Shown: positions 36,500-45,397 of the stretch, piece after piece
How positions within the stretch are numbered: the first letter of the stretch is position 1
Layout of the letters: each line of letters starts with the position of its first letter
NCBI RefSeq assembly: GCF_038050405.1
Contig: NZ_CP150901.1
Span: forward strand, 2,914,001 to 2,978,000
Direction of reading: 5' to 3'
Length of the DNA: 64,000 nucleotides
From: Paraburkholderia sp. IMGN_8
GTDB lineage: Bacteria > Pseudomonadota > Gammaproteobacteria > Burkholderiales > Burkholderiaceae
Program-made: the position numbers and the translations under genes
Notes under the pieces: generated by a model
Databases searched by the model: none
What the model was told of the DNA's origin: nothing
Seen by the model: the letters and a program-made list of their open reading frames with translations, nothing else

Positions 36500-38317
36500 T
36501 CAATGCCGCATCAAGGACCACAACAGCAGCGCCAGCAACAGCACCACGACCACCTGCCAGAACAGCACCGGATCGCTCTCGAGCAAGGGCTTGCGCCGAA
36601 CCGGCGCCATCGCGTCCCGACCGCTCGAAAAACGTTCGAGATCAGCGCAGACTTCGAGCACGTCCTGATACCTGCGCGCCGGATCGGGCTGCAGCGCTTT
36701 CTCCAGCACCAGGTCGAGCCATTCCGGCGCGTCGGGCCGGTACTGATAGAGCGGCACGCGGCCATTAAAGCCGTAGGGCAGCTTGCCGCCGCTGAACAGC
36801 CGGTACAGGGTCACGCCATACGCGAACACCTCGGAGCGCGCATCGCCCTGTGCGCCCTTCATCAACTCAGGCGCCATATAAGCGGGCGAGCCCGGTGCGG
36901 CGTCGGGGCCCGGCAACTGCATGCCCGGCATATAACCAAAACCGAGATCGAGCAGGCGCGTGCTATCGCCCCGTATCACCAGCACGTTCTCGGGTTTGAT
37001 ATCGCGATGGAAGATATTGCGGCGATTCAGCGCGTCGATCGAATGGCCCAGCTGCCGCGCGATCTCGAGCGCACGCGGCAGCGCCATGGGCTGCGGCGCC
37101 GCCAGCAGTTTTTCGAGCGTGATGCCTGCGCCGAGCGGCATCACCACATAGAGCCGGGTTTGCCGGTCGGCATCGACCGGCATCGGCGCGAGCACTCCAT
37201 CGTCGCCGATCTTGCCGGCCAGCCAGCGCTCGCGCACGATCGACTGGCGCACGTTCTCGTCCTGCTCGACACGCGGCTTGGGAAACTTGAGCGCCAGCGG
37301 CGTGTTCGGATCGGCCAGATCGTAGCCGGCGAAAATCCGCGAATAGAAGCCATCGCTCAACACGCTCTTGAGCAGATATCCATCGACCACATCGCCGGCG
37401 TCGGGCACGGCCAGAATCGGCAAGGCGCCGACCACCCGCTCCAGGTAACCGACATCGAGCAAAGGCAGGCTGCCCACGTCGAGCACCGCGCTCGTCACGT
37501 CGTCCTGCGAGCCGCGCGTCACCGCCAGCGCGCCGAGCCGGCGTGCAGTTTCGAGCGCACCGCCGCGCGCCGCCAGCACCGTCTGCAGCTCGCGCATCGG
37601 CACGCGACGATAGAGTCCGTCGGAGCACATCAGCAGGCGGTCGCCCTCGCGCAGCTCAAGGGTTTCGATGCGAGTCACCAGCGTCGGAAGCATGCCGACC
37701 GCATGCGCCACATAAGAACCGAAGGCAACCGGCACCACGTCGTCGTCGCCAAGCTGGGTCAGTTGGCCATCGCGCAGCAGATAGAGCCGCACATCGCCGG
37801 CCGCCACCAGATACGCGGTAGCGCGGCGCACGATCAGCGCCGCAAAGGACGCGGCCATCTGCTTCAGTGCGGGATCGACGCGGCCGATCTGGTGCAGCCA
37901 GCCGTGTATTGCCTCGAGCGCGCGCGCAGCGGCCACGCCGGGCTGCAAGGTGTCGGGGAACCCGTAATAGGCATCGATAAAGGTCCGCACCGAAAGTTCG
38001 GCCGCGACCCGCCCGCCCTTGCTGCCGCTCACGCCATCGGCGAGAGCGATCACACTGCCACGCGCGGCGCGCGCCGCCAGATCGCCGAGCATCACGCCGA
38101 CGTAGTCTTCGTTGATGTGATCCTGCCCGCGGGCGCGGGCAGGGCAAGAGACACAACCGATCTCGAGGGCGGCGCACTCGCCGCGCTCCGGCCGCAACTG
38201 CAGGTCGATTTCCTGGCCGCCCATTCCGCGACGGCTAGCGGGCCTTCCCTCTGGATCGTCTGGCATCCGGCCCGTGTTCGGTGCGGGCAAGCTATCCGGG
38301 GAGAAGGGTTCACTCAT
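36500..38317 (-). CDS. Fused PP2C phosphatase / Ser-Thr protein kinase with C-terminal membrane anchor (605 aa)
   Basis: N-terminal PP2C-like phosphatase (about 45-280): ALADGVSGSKGGRVAAEL near 90, LLMCSDGLYRR near 228 and SQDDVTSAVLDV near 268. C-terminal Hanks-type kinase (about 310-570): Lys in LALKFPKP, HRDIKPEN near 435 and DLGFG in place of DFG near 455, then APGSPAYMAPEL. One membrane helix at 583-603 ends the protein, so both domains are cytoplasmic. Its ATG directly follows the stop of the permease gene (TAA ATG), implying coupled translation and a possible role in controlling that permease or the amine pathway. Similar fusions accompany nitrate transporters in other proteobacteria. 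Confidence 0.92.
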   Translation of the reverse strand: MSEPFSPDSLPAPNTGRMPDDPEGRPASRRGMGGQEIDLQLRPERGECAALEIGCVSCPARARGQDHINEDYVGVMLGDLAARAARGSVIALADGVSGSKGGRVAAELSVRTFIDAYYGFPDTLQPGVAAARALEAIHGWLHQIGRVDPALKQMAASFAALIVRRATAYLVAAGDVRLYLLRDGQLTQLGDDDVVPVAFGSYVAHAVGMLPTLVTRIETLELREGDRLLMCSDGLYRRVPMRELQTVLAARGGALETARRLGALAVTRGSQDDVTSAVLDVGSLPLLDVGYLERVVGALPILAVPDAGDVVDGYLLKSVLSDGFYSRIFAGYDLADPNTPLALKFPKPRVEQDENVRQSIVRERWLAGKIGDDGVLAPMPVDADRQTRLYVVMPLGAGITLEKLLAAPQPMALPRALEIARQLGHSIDALNRRNIFHRDIKPENVLVIRGDSTRLLDLGFGYMPGMQLPGPDAAPGSPAYMAPELMKGAQGDARSEVFAYGVTLYRLFSGGKLPYGFNGRVPLYQYRPDAPEWLDLVLEKALQPDPARRYQDVLEVCADLERFSSGRDAMAPVRRKPLLESDPVLFWQVVVVLLLALLLWSLMRH

Positions 38318-39763
38318 TTACTTTTTGCCGTGGGTCATCACGTCGCTTGTTTCCAGATCGTGCTCGATCTTCTCGAGCACCTGCGGCGAGCGCTTCTTGA
38401 GCATCATCAACCAGACTGCGCCAACCAGCATATACGCAACGAACAGATAGGGCAGGATGTTATACGGATAATCGGGCACCGGATACACGCTGCCGATCAC
38501 GGCGCCGACCATCGCCAGTGCGCCGAGCACGCCCCACACGACGTTACTCGTCTTGAGCTCACCCTGCTTCTTCAGATAAACCGGTGCCGCGATTGCGACC
38601 AGGAAATACACGACCAGGAAGCCAAAGGTCGCGAACGTGCTGGTATAGCCGAAGGTGTTGAGCGGACCCGTGCCGAGCATCGCAATGCACACCACGAAGG
38701 TCACGATCGAGGAAAACGCAACGGCCAGGTACGGCGTCTGGTGCGTGCGGTGCACCATACCCATCGAGCGGTGCACGAACTGGTAGCGCCCCATCGAATA
38801 CAGCAGGCGGCTGGACGAGTTGATGCACGCAAGCACGCACGAGAACGCGCTGACCGAGGCGATCAGATAAAACACCGGGCCGAGCGGCGAGGCGCCGACG
38901 CTCGCGAGCAAGGTGCTGAGCACGGCCGAATCGCCGCCGAGCTTGGCTGTGTCGCCGTGGTAGGCGATCGTCATCGAATAGGCCACAAACATAAAGAACA
39001 GGCCCGACAGGATCACACTCCAGATCACCGCGCGCGGAATCACGCGCAGCGGGTTCCTGGTTTCCTGGCCGAGCGAGGCCGCGCTTTCAAAACCCACGTA
39101 CGAGAAGATGCCGAGCACCATGCCCTGTGCCATGCCCTTGCCGCTCACGCCCTGCAACCCCAGTTGCGTATGGTCGATGATATGGTCCGGATGCAGTGCG
39201 AGCACATAGATCAGCACACCGCCCACGATCACCACCGAAGCGGCTTCGATCGCCAGCGACAGGCGCGAGGAGAGCTTCACGTCACGTGCCGAGAAGAACC
39301 AGGCCAGCCCGACAAAGATCGTGTAGACCGCCCACGACGGGATATTGATGCCCCAGGCCGAAAAAGCGTTCTGCACGAACACCACGCCTGCGGCGCCCAC
39401 CCCCATCGCAGTACCCACGTAAGCCGCGATCAAACCCCAGCCGGCGATGCCACCCGCCATCGGCCCAAGCGCGCGTGAGATATAGATAAAGAATGAACCA
39501 GCCGTCGCGATCCGGCTCGAGAGCGCGATGATGCTCATGCTCACCAGCAGCAGCCCGAGCGTCGAAAGACCATAAATCAACCAGGTTCCCGCGCCGGCCA
39601 GCGCCGCGATCGCGGTCACGTTGATCGAAGGCGTGAAGGTCGGCGAAAGGTTCGCGATGGATTGGCCGATCACCTCGGCAAAACCTAGAGTACCGGCACG
39701 CAGGCCGCCGGATGATGCAGGCGCTACTGGCGCTGCTTGCGTGCTGCTTTGCGGAGTGCTCAT
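38318..39763 (-). CDS. APC-superfamily permease of the methylamine operon (481 aa)
   Basis: Inner-membrane transporter with about 12 helices. The core APC motif is GTLGFAEVIGQSIANLSPTF near 24-43 and the later YVGFESAASLGQETRNPLRVIPRA near 220. The start MSTPQSS at 39763 has AGGAG 8 bases upstream; the frame is open further but unlike the family. It lies 80 bases after mgsC and immediately before the kinase-phosphatase. From position it could import a methylated amine, N-methylglutamate or an amino acid; sequence alone does not tell. Confidence 0.9.
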   Translation of the reverse strand: MSTPQSSTQAAPVAPASSGGLRAGTLGFAEVIGQSIANLSPTFTPSINVTAIAALAGAGTWLIYGLSTLGLLLVSMSIIALSSRIATAGSFFIYISRALGPMAGGIAGWGLIAAYVGTAMGVGAAGVVFVQNAFSAWGINIPSWAVYTIFVGLAWFFSARDVKLSSRLSLAIEAASVVIVGGVLIYVLALHPDHIIDHTQLGLQGVSGKGMAQGMVLGIFSYVGFESAASLGQETRNPLRVIPRAVIWSVILSGLFFMFVAYSMTIAYHGDTAKLGGDSAVLSTLLASVGASPLGPVFYLIASVSAFSCVLACINSSSRLLYSMGRYQFVHRSMGMVHRTHQTPYLAVAFSSIVTFVVCIAMLGTGPLNTFGYTSTFATFGFLVVYFLVAIAAPVYLKKQGELKTSNVVWGVLGALAMVGAVIGSVYPVPDYPYNILPYLFVAYMLVGAVWLMMLKKRSPQVLEKIEHDLETSDVMTHGKK

Positions 39764-39790
39764 GTTGGGCTCCTGATAGATTGGTGAATC

Positions 39791-39812
39791 AAAGTTGAAT
39801 GCGCTCAACTTT
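39791..39812 (-). repeat. AT-rich inverted repeat between mgsC and permease genes
   Basis: AAAGTTGA / TCAACTTT, perfect 8-bp stem with 6-base loop, in the 80-base gap between the mgsC stop and the permease start. It could attenuate read-through or be a regulator site; the stem is weak for a terminator. Confidence 0.35.
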
Positions 39813-39843
39813 TCCACAGTCAAAAATCTCGAAACAAATTAAT

Positions 39844-41205
39844 TCATCTGGTCCATCCGGGAATCCACGAAGTACCCGCGAGCGGCACGCGCGCCATCGC
39901 CGCGGCCTCGACCGTCAACGCGACGAGATCTTCCGGTTCGAGGTGATGGACGTTCTGCTTGCCGCACGCACGCGCGATCGTCGTCAGTTCCATGTTCAGC
40001 GTCTTCAGGTAGTTCCGTACGCGGCGCGAGCCTTCATCCGGCTGCACACGCTGTTCGAGCACCGCGTCCTGCGTGGTCACGCCGACCGGGCACTTGCCCG
40101 TGTGGCAGTGATGGCAGAAGCCCGGCGACGTGTTCAACGCCGCGTAGTCCGCCGCCGCCGAATGCAGCGCGCCGTTCTGAAAGTACGTGTCGCTGTTGCA
40201 GCCGAGCGCCATCAGCATGCCTTGGCCAATCGCCACCGCGTCCGCGCCGAGCGCCAATGCCTTCGCCACGTCAGCACCGGTGCGGATGCCGCCCGATACG
40301 ATCAGCTGTACCTGGCCTTTCATATTCAGATCTTCGAGCGCGTCCACTGCCTGACGAACCGCGGCCAGCGTCGGAATGCCGACGTTCTCGATGAAGCAGG
40401 TTTGCGTCGCCGCCGTGCCGCCCTGCATCCCGTCGATCACGACGACGTCCGCGCCCGCATGCACCGCGAGCTTGACGTCGTTGAACGTGCGGGTTGCGCC
40501 GACCTTCACGTAGATCGGTTTTTCCCAATCGGTGATTTCGCGCAGCTCCTGAATCTTGATCGCCAGATCGTCGGGGCCGGTCCAGTCCGGGTGACGACTC
40601 GCCGAACGCTGATCGACGCCGGCCGGCAACGTGCGCATCGAGGCGACGCGCGGATTGACCTTCTGCCCGAGCAGCATGCCGCCGCCGCCCGGTTTCGCGC
40701 CCTGGCCGATCACGATTTCGATCGCGTCGGCGCGGCGCACGTCGTCCGGGTTGAAGCCGTAGCGCGACGGCAGGCACTGATAAACCAGCGTCTTCGACGA
40801 GCGGCGTTCTTCCTGCGTCATGCCGCCGTCGCCGGTGGTGGTCGAGGTGCCCATCGCGGTCGCGGCCTGGCCGAGCGCTTCTTTCACGTTCGCGGACAGC
40901 GCGCCGAAGCTCATGCCGGCAATCGTGATCGGAATGTCGAGCACGACCGGTTTCCTGGCGAAGCGGGTACCGAGCACTGTCTGCGTCGCGCATTTCTCGC
41001 GATACCCTTCGAGCGGATAGCGCGACAGCGATGCGCCGAGAAACAGCAGATCGTCGAAATGCGGCACGCTGCGTTTCGCGCCCAGACCGCGAATTTCATA
41101 GAGGCCGCGCTGCGCGGCCGAGTGGATATAGTCGATCGTCTTGCGGTCGTAGCCTTGCGACTCTTCCTGCTGCAAGCGGGCGAAGTGAACGGGTTTGGCT
41201 TCCAT
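39844..41205 (-). CDS. mgsC: N-methylglutamate synthase subunit C, glutamate-synthase-like FMN domain (453 aa)
   Basis: Synthase core that makes N-methylglutamate from gamma-glutamylmethylamide and 2-oxoglutarate in the indirect methylamine pathway. It matches the FMN-binding domain of glutamate synthase: ITIAGMSFGALSANVKEALG near 93-112, GDGGMTQEE near 125, KPGGGGMLLGQKV near 171 and VIDGMQGGTAATQ near 254-266. A Cys cluster GFCHHCHTGKCPVG near residue 360-372 fits the 3Fe-4S site. Domains of glutamate synthase are split over mgsA, mgsB and mgsC, as in known clusters; the same family is also called GlxD. Confidence 0.92.
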   Translation of the reverse strand: MEAKPVHFARLQQEESQGYDRKTIDYIHSAAQRGLYEIRGLGAKRSVPHFDDLLFLGASLSRYPLEGYREKCATQTVLGTRFARKPVVLDIPITIAGMSFGALSANVKEALGQAATAMGTSTTTGDGGMTQEERRSSKTLVYQCLPSRYGFNPDDVRRADAIEIVIGQGAKPGGGGMLLGQKVNPRVASMRTLPAGVDQRSASRHPDWTGPDDLAIKIQELREITDWEKPIYVKVGATRTFNDVKLAVHAGADVVVIDGMQGGTAATQTCFIENVGIPTLAAVRQAVDALEDLNMKGQVQLIVSGGIRTGADVAKALALGADAVAIGQGMLMALGCNSDTYFQNGALHSAAADYAALNTSPGFCHHCHTGKCPVGVTTQDAVLEQRVQPDEGSRRVRNYLKTLNMELTTIARACGKQNVHHLEPEDLVALTVEAAAMARVPLAGTSWIPGWTR

Positions 41206-41230
41206 GGGGACCTTCTTCGAGAGCGTGTGT

Positions 41231-41920
41231 TCAATATTCCTGGTTCGCTTCGGCGTTCCAGTGATAGAGCGTGCGAGCGGAGGCGATCCGTTTGAACGAG
41301 GCCGGGTCGTGGTCCATGCCGGCGGCGGTGAGCAGTGCGCGCACCGCGTCGAGATCGGCTTGTGTCATCGGTTCGTATTGCGCGTCCGCGCCGAGCGATT
41401 TCACTTCGCCGCGCACGTACAGCACCGCTTCGTAAAGCGAGTCGCCGAGCGCATCGCCCGCATCGCCGCAGATCACCATGCGCCCGGCCTGGGCCATGAA
41501 CGCCGAGAAGCTGCCCACCGATCCGCCCACCACGATGTCGCCGCCCTTGAGCGAAATACCGCAGCGCAGGCCCGCATCGCCGTCGATCACCAGCAGGCCG
41601 CCGTGCGCCGAAGCGCCCGCGCCGTTCGATGCAAAACCCTTTACGTGCACCTTGCCGCTCATCATGTTTTCAGCGACGCCGGTGCCGGCGCTGCCGTCGA
41701 TCTCGATCGTCGCGTGTTTGTTCATGCCGCCCGCGTAATAGCCGGCGTGACCGGCGATCGTCACTTTCACCGGCGCATCCACACCGACCGCGAGGTTGTG
41801 CGCACCGTTCGGTGCGACCACGGCAACCACCTGCCCTTCCAGTTCGCCGGCCGGTTTGTGCAAAAACTGATTCAGCTCACGGACCGTCGTGCGCTCCAGA
41901 TCGAATGTCAGGCTTTCCAT
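41231..41920 (-). CDS. mgsB: N-methylglutamate synthase subunit B, GXGXG domain (229 aa)
   Basis: Equivalent to the C-terminal beta-helix domain of glutamate synthase large subunit. Repeated Gly-rich turns are visible: VTIAGHAGYYAGGMNKHATIEIDGSAGTGVAENM near 52-85, then GLLVIDGDAGLRCGISLKGGDIVVGGSVG near 107-135. It overlaps the mgsA 3' end by 13 bases and precedes mgsC by 25 bases. Confidence 0.9.
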   Translation of the reverse strand: MESLTFDLERTTVRELNQFLHKPAGELEGQVVAVVAPNGAHNLAVGVDAPVKVTIAGHAGYYAGGMNKHATIEIDGSAGTGVAENMMSGKVHVKGFASNGAGASAHGGLLVIDGDAGLRCGISLKGGDIVVGGSVGSFSAFMAQAGRMVICGDAGDALGDSLYEAVLYVRGEVKSLGADAQYEPMTQADLDAVRALLTAAGMDHDPASFKRIASARTLYHWNAEANQEY

Positions 41921-42816
41921 ACATACATCTCCTCAGGTGCAGGTTCGAAGACCTTGGCGTTCTTGATATCGGGCAGATGCGCGAGCGAACGGAACTCGGA
42001 AGCGATGGCAACGTAGTCGTCGTTTTCCGCGACCACCGCCGGCTTGCACGCGAACGGGTCGCGAATCAGCGCGAGTTCGGTCGAGGTGCCCATCAGGAAC
42101 GTGTAGAAGCCGTCGAGTTCTTCGAAACCTTTTTGCAATGCGACCGGCAGCGTGTCGCCTTCACGCAACCGCCATTCGAGAAAGCGGCAGGCGGCTTCGG
42201 TGTCGTTGTCGGTATCGAAGTGAATGCCTTGCGGTTCAAGCTTGCGGCGTACGCCATGCGCGTTCGACAGCGAACCGTTGTGGACCAGACAGAAGTCGTC
42301 GCCCGCCGTGAACGGATGCGCGCGGTCCGGCGTCACCGCCGACTCCGTCGCCATGCGCGTGTGACCGACCAGATGCGAGCCCTTCAGATTCGCAAAGTCA
42401 TAACGCCTGGCGACTTGCGACGGCGAGCCGATATCCTTGTACAGATCGATCGAGCGTCCGCTCGACAGCAGATACAGCTTCGGATAGCGTTCGCGCAGCC
42501 ACGTCTTCACGCGTTCTACGTTGCCTTGCACCGTCAGCACGCCATGATTGCCTTTCGAGTCGATACGCGCGGTGACGTCCATCGCCGCGTTCAGCGCCTC
42601 CACCAACGGCTGCCACGCGAAATCCGCGCCTTCTTCGGTGAAGCCCGCGTAGATGCTCAGCTTGCGCTGGCTCGCATCGACCGATTTGCCGAATACCGCA
42701 AGGCCCGCAGAATCCGGTCCGCGCTCGGTCATGCCGATCAGCATCGGCACCATCAGTTCGCCGAGCCGCTCGCGCAGTGCCGGCGTCTTCACCAGCAAGC
42801 CTACGATTCCGCACAT
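41908..42816 (-). CDS. mgsA: N-methylglutamate synthase subunit A, class II glutamine amidotransferase-like (302 aa)
   Basis: Ntn-hydrolase fold that releases methylamine from gamma-glutamylmethylamide inside the synthase. The start MCGIVGLL at 42816 leaves C2 as N-terminal nucleophile after Met removal. Further family parts: GHTRMATESAVTPDRAHPFTAGDDFCLVHNGSLSN near 168-202 and DTDNDTEAACRFLEW near 218. It is 11 bases behind gmaS in the operon. The frame is open 25 codons upstream but those are not family-like. Confidence 0.92.
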   Translation of the reverse strand: MCGIVGLLVKTPALRERLGELMVPMLIGMTERGPDSAGLAVFGKSVDASQRKLSIYAGFTEEGADFAWQPLVEALNAAMDVTARIDSKGNHGVLTVQGNVERVKTWLRERYPKLYLLSSGRSIDLYKDIGSPSQVARRYDFANLKGSHLVGHTRMATESAVTPDRAHPFTAGDDFCLVHNGSLSNAHGVRRKLEPQGIHFDTDNDTEAACRFLEWRLREGDTLPVALQKGFEELDGFYTFLMGTSTELALIRDPFACKPAVVAENDDYVAIASEFRSLAHLPDIKNAKVFEPAPEEMYVWKA

Positions 42817-42827
42817 AGTGGTTCTCC

Positions 42828-44216
42828 TTAGAAAAATTCGAGGTAGGTCTTCAGTTCCCAGTCCGAAACGTGGCGCATGTATTCGAGCCACTCCATCCGC
42901 TTGAGCTTGAGGAATTCATCGGCAACCGGACCGAGCGCATCGCAGATCACGCGGTCGCTTTCGAGTGCGTCGAGCGCCTGCTCGAGGTTTTGCGGTAGCA
43001 CGCCGATGCCGTGTTCAGCCAGGCGCGCGGGCGACCACTCGTACAGGTTTTCGTTAGCCGGCTCGCCCGGCGACATGCCGCGGTCGATGCCGTCGAGTCC
43101 CGCCGCGATCACCGCCGCCGTCGCGAGATAGGGATTGCATGCGCCGTCGGGCAGCCGCAGTTCGATACGCTCGCCAGGCATGCGCACCATCGTCGAACGA
43201 TTGTTGTCGCCGTAGCTGATGTAGGCCGGCGCCCACGTCGCGCCCGTCAGCGAGCGGCCGACGACGAGGCGTTTGTACGAGTTCACCGTCGGATTGCACA
43301 GTGCGGTCAGCGCCGGCGCGTGCGCGAGCAGGCCCGCCGTGAACTGGTAGCCGAGCGACGAGAGGCCCATGCCGAGCTTGTCCGAGGGATCGGCGAACAG
43401 GTTGCGCTCGCCGTCGCCGATCGACATATGCATGTGCATGCCGTTGCCGGGACGGTTCGCGAACGGCTTCGGCATGAACGAGCAGATCATGCCGAGTTCA
43501 TTGGCGATCTCGGAGGCCGCCATCTTGAAGAACACGTAGTGATCGCATGACGTCAGGCAATCGGTGTACGTGTAGTTGATTTCGAACTGACCGTTCGCGT
43601 CTTCGTGATCGATCTGATAGACGTCGATCCCGACCGCGCGCATCGACTCGGTGAGCTTTTCCAGGAAGTCGCGTGTACGCGAGAGGCCCTTGTAGTCGTA
43701 GCACGGCTTGGCGAGCGTATCGCTCGGATCGCATGGCTCCAGCGCGCCGGACGCCGAACGGCGCAGCAGCGAGAATTCCGGCTCCAGACCCGTGAAGAGC
43801 GTCCAGTTGCGCTCCGTCATCCGGGCGACCTGTTTCTTCAACGTGACGCGCGAATCGTATTGCCACGCTTCGCCATCCACGTGACCGTCGCAGACGATCC
43901 GTGCCAGGCCCGGCTGCCACGGCACCGGCGTGAGCGTCGCCAGATCGCCGACGGCCATGTAGTCGGGTCCGTTCGGCTCGATGCCGACACCCCAGATCGC
44001 AAAACCCGCGAAACCCGCGCCCGCTTTCAACACGCTCTTCAGATGACTGACCGGCACCGATTTCGCCTTGGCCACACCGTGAATATCGACAAACTGCGCC
44101 AGCACGTACTTCACGCTCTGCTGCGTCAGATAAGCTTGCGCCTCTTCCGCCGAGCCGAAGCGGGGCACGCATCCGAGTTCGTTGACCGGCAGCTTGCTCG
44201 CATCGTTCAGGTTCAT
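42828..44216 (-). CDS. gmaS: Gamma-glutamylmethylamide synthetase, glutamine-synthetase family (462 aa)
   Basis: ATP-dependent ligation of methylamine to glutamate, first step of the indirect methylamine route. Glutamine-synthetase landmarks: [18 protein letters not shown] near 47-64, [12 protein letters not shown] near 147 (metal-binding Glu), [24 protein letters not shown] near 213-236, and [15 protein letters not shown] [11 protein letters not shown] near 266. The ATG at 44216 has AAGGAG 7 bases upstream. Annotation as GmaS instead of an ordinary glutamine synthetase rests on the adjacent mgsABC. It heads a leftward operon gmaS-mgsA-mgsB-mgsC-permease-kinase. Confidence 0.92.
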   Translation of the reverse strand: MNLNDASKLPVNELGCVPRFGSAEEAQAYLTQQSVKYVLAQFVDIHGVAKAKSVPVSHLKSVLKAGAGFAGFAIWGVGIEPNGPDYMAVGDLATLTPVPWQPGLARIVCDGHVDGEAWQYDSRVTLKKQVARMTERNWTLFTGLEPEFSLLRRSASGALEPCDPSDTLAKPCYDYKGLSRTRDFLEKLTESMRAVGIDVYQIDHEDANGQFEINYTYTDCLTSCDHYVFFKMAASEIANELGMICSFMPKPFANRPGNGMHMHMSIGDGERNLFADPSDKLGMGLSSLGYQFTAGLLAHAPALTALCNPTVNSYKRLVVGRSLTGATWAPAYISYGDNNRSTMVRMPGERIELRLPDGACNPYLATAAVIAAGLDGIDRGMSPGEPANENLYEWSPARLAEHGIGVLPQNLEQALDALESDRVICDALGPVADEFLKLKRMEWLEYMRHVSDWELKTYLEFF

Positions 44217-44440
44217 CGCCACTCCTTGCAACTACATCCTTCGTGGTTTGGAAAAGCCACGCGCAACGCATGTGGCCAGACTATGCAACACGCTTTTGAA
44301 CGCCGGTCGCGGCGCGCTTCAAGCTTGTCTTCCATCAAGCTGGAACTTTATTGGCGAGCAACAAAGATTCTCCAGGTGAAACTCTTCGCGCGCGACCCGG
44401 CGCTGCAATCTGCTACGCTTTCCTTTTCCGTGAGGCCTAC

Positions 44441-45043
44441 ATGCAAACCGGTGAAGACAACAAAACGCCGCTCGAACGCTACCTCGGCATTACCATCCGC
44501 GAACTACGCCAGCGTCACGGCCTGACGATCGCCCAGGTCTCCGCGCAGGCCGGCATCAGTCGCGGCATGCTCTCGAAGATCGAGAACGCGCAGACCTCCG
44601 CGGGCCTCGAGGTGCTCAACCGCATCGCCCTGGCGCTCGGCGTTTCGCTCTCCACGCTGTTCCGCAATTTCGACGTGCCGCAAGGCGGCGCACAGCTCGT
44701 CAAAAAAGGCGCCGGCATGGAGGTGGTCCGCAAAGGCACCAAACGCGGTCACACCTATCACCTTCTTGCTTACGACCAGGGTCCGCGCAAGCTCTTCGAG
44801 CCCTTCCTGATCACGATGGAGGACGAGGCCGAACGTTTTCCTGTGTTCGAGCACCCGGGCACCGAATTCATCCACATGCTCAAAGGCGTGATCGAATACC
44901 GCCACGGTCAGCAAACCTACATCCTTCATCCCGGCGACACGCTGACCTTCCAGGGTGAGATACCGCACGGTCCTGAGCGTCTGATCAAGACGCCCATTCA
45001 ATTCCTGTCGATCTTTGTGTATCCGCAGTCGAGTGCTGACTGA
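44441..45043 (+). CDS. XRE-cupin transcriptional regulator (200 aa)
   Basis: N-terminal helix-turn-helix (IRELRQRHGLTIAQVSAQAG then ISRGMLSKIENAQTSAGLEVL, about 16-55) and a C-terminal cupin sensing barrel (EHPGTEFIHMLKGVIEYRHGQQTYILHPGDTLTF near 142-175, then HGPERL). The start at 44441 follows GAGG; codons upstream in frame are not family-like. It is divergent from gmaS over a 224-base gap, which makes it the likely regulator of the methylamine operon. Confidence 0.92.
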   Translation: MQTGEDNKTPLERYLGITIRELRQRHGLTIAQVSAQAGISRGMLSKIENAQTSAGLEVLNRIALALGVSLSTLFRNFDVPQGGAQLVKKGAGMEVVRKGTKRGHTYHLLAYDQGPRKLFEPFLITMEDEAERFPVFEHPGTEFIHMLKGVIEYRHGQQTYILHPGDTLTFQGEIPHGPERLIKTPIQFLSIFVYPQSSAD

Positions 45044-45289
45044 TCTCTCACTGCTTCCGGTCACGACCGCTGGGTAAACTCAATGCAACGTTTGTGCCAT
45101 GTTTATCTGCGTGAATCAAAAATTCCCACCAATAAACGCCTTGCGCGCAATAAGGCTTTGTCGGCATTCAGGCTGAAGGGCTCGCCGGCTCGACTGCGGT
45201 GCACATCTTCGTTGCGGCTGGTGCGACTTTGCACAAGAACGAGGTGTGCGGTTAAGCAGCGTCAAAAGCAACGCTTATACAAAGCGGCG
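45044..45289. other. Intergenic stretch downstream of XRE-cupin gene, nothing recognised
   Basis: 246 bases with no family-like frame. Base composition is less GC-rich than the flanking genes. No tRNA, IS end or strong hairpin was noted. Confidence 0.5.
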
Positions 45290-45397
45290 TTATAGCGCCT
45301 GAACTGCGTGCAGCGAAGCCTCGAGCATGCGTTGCAAATCCGGTTGCACCTTCGCGGCGCACGCGTCAACGGCCACTCGCGATCCACGTTCCTCGTG
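45290..45397 (-). pseudogene. In-frame 34-codon extension after the LysR stop codon, possible lost C-terminus
   Basis: Directly after the TGA that ends the LysR gene at 45398, the same frame stays open for 34 codons and reads HEERGSRVAVDACAAKVQ then PDLQRMLEASLHAVQAL before a TAA. The second half has good codon bias and helix-like composition. This suggests that the LysR gene once ended here and was shortened by a nonsense change, or that close relatives use the longer form. Chance cannot be excluded at this length. Confidence 0.4.

Noticed and set aside
36119..39478. Plus-strand open frame of 1119 codons opposite the kinase and permease genes
   Set aside because: It is rich in Arg, His and Gln with no domain, and both opposite genes have clear family signatures. 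Long antisense frames are common in high-GC DNA.
42828..44216. Annotation as housekeeping glutamine synthetase
   Set aside because: The gene heads an operon with all three N-methylglutamate synthase subunits, so gamma-glutamylmethylamide synthetase is the better call.
44217..44440. Possible sigma-54 promoter before gmaS (TGGCCACATGCGTTGC on the minus strand)
   Set aside because: The GG to GC distance is one base longer than the strict -24/-12 rule, so it is not a valid sigma-54 site as read.
45083..45295. 70-codon plus-strand frame downstream of the XRE-cupin gene
   Set aside because: No ribosome site, Arg/Leu-rich random composition, ends in the LysR remnant region.
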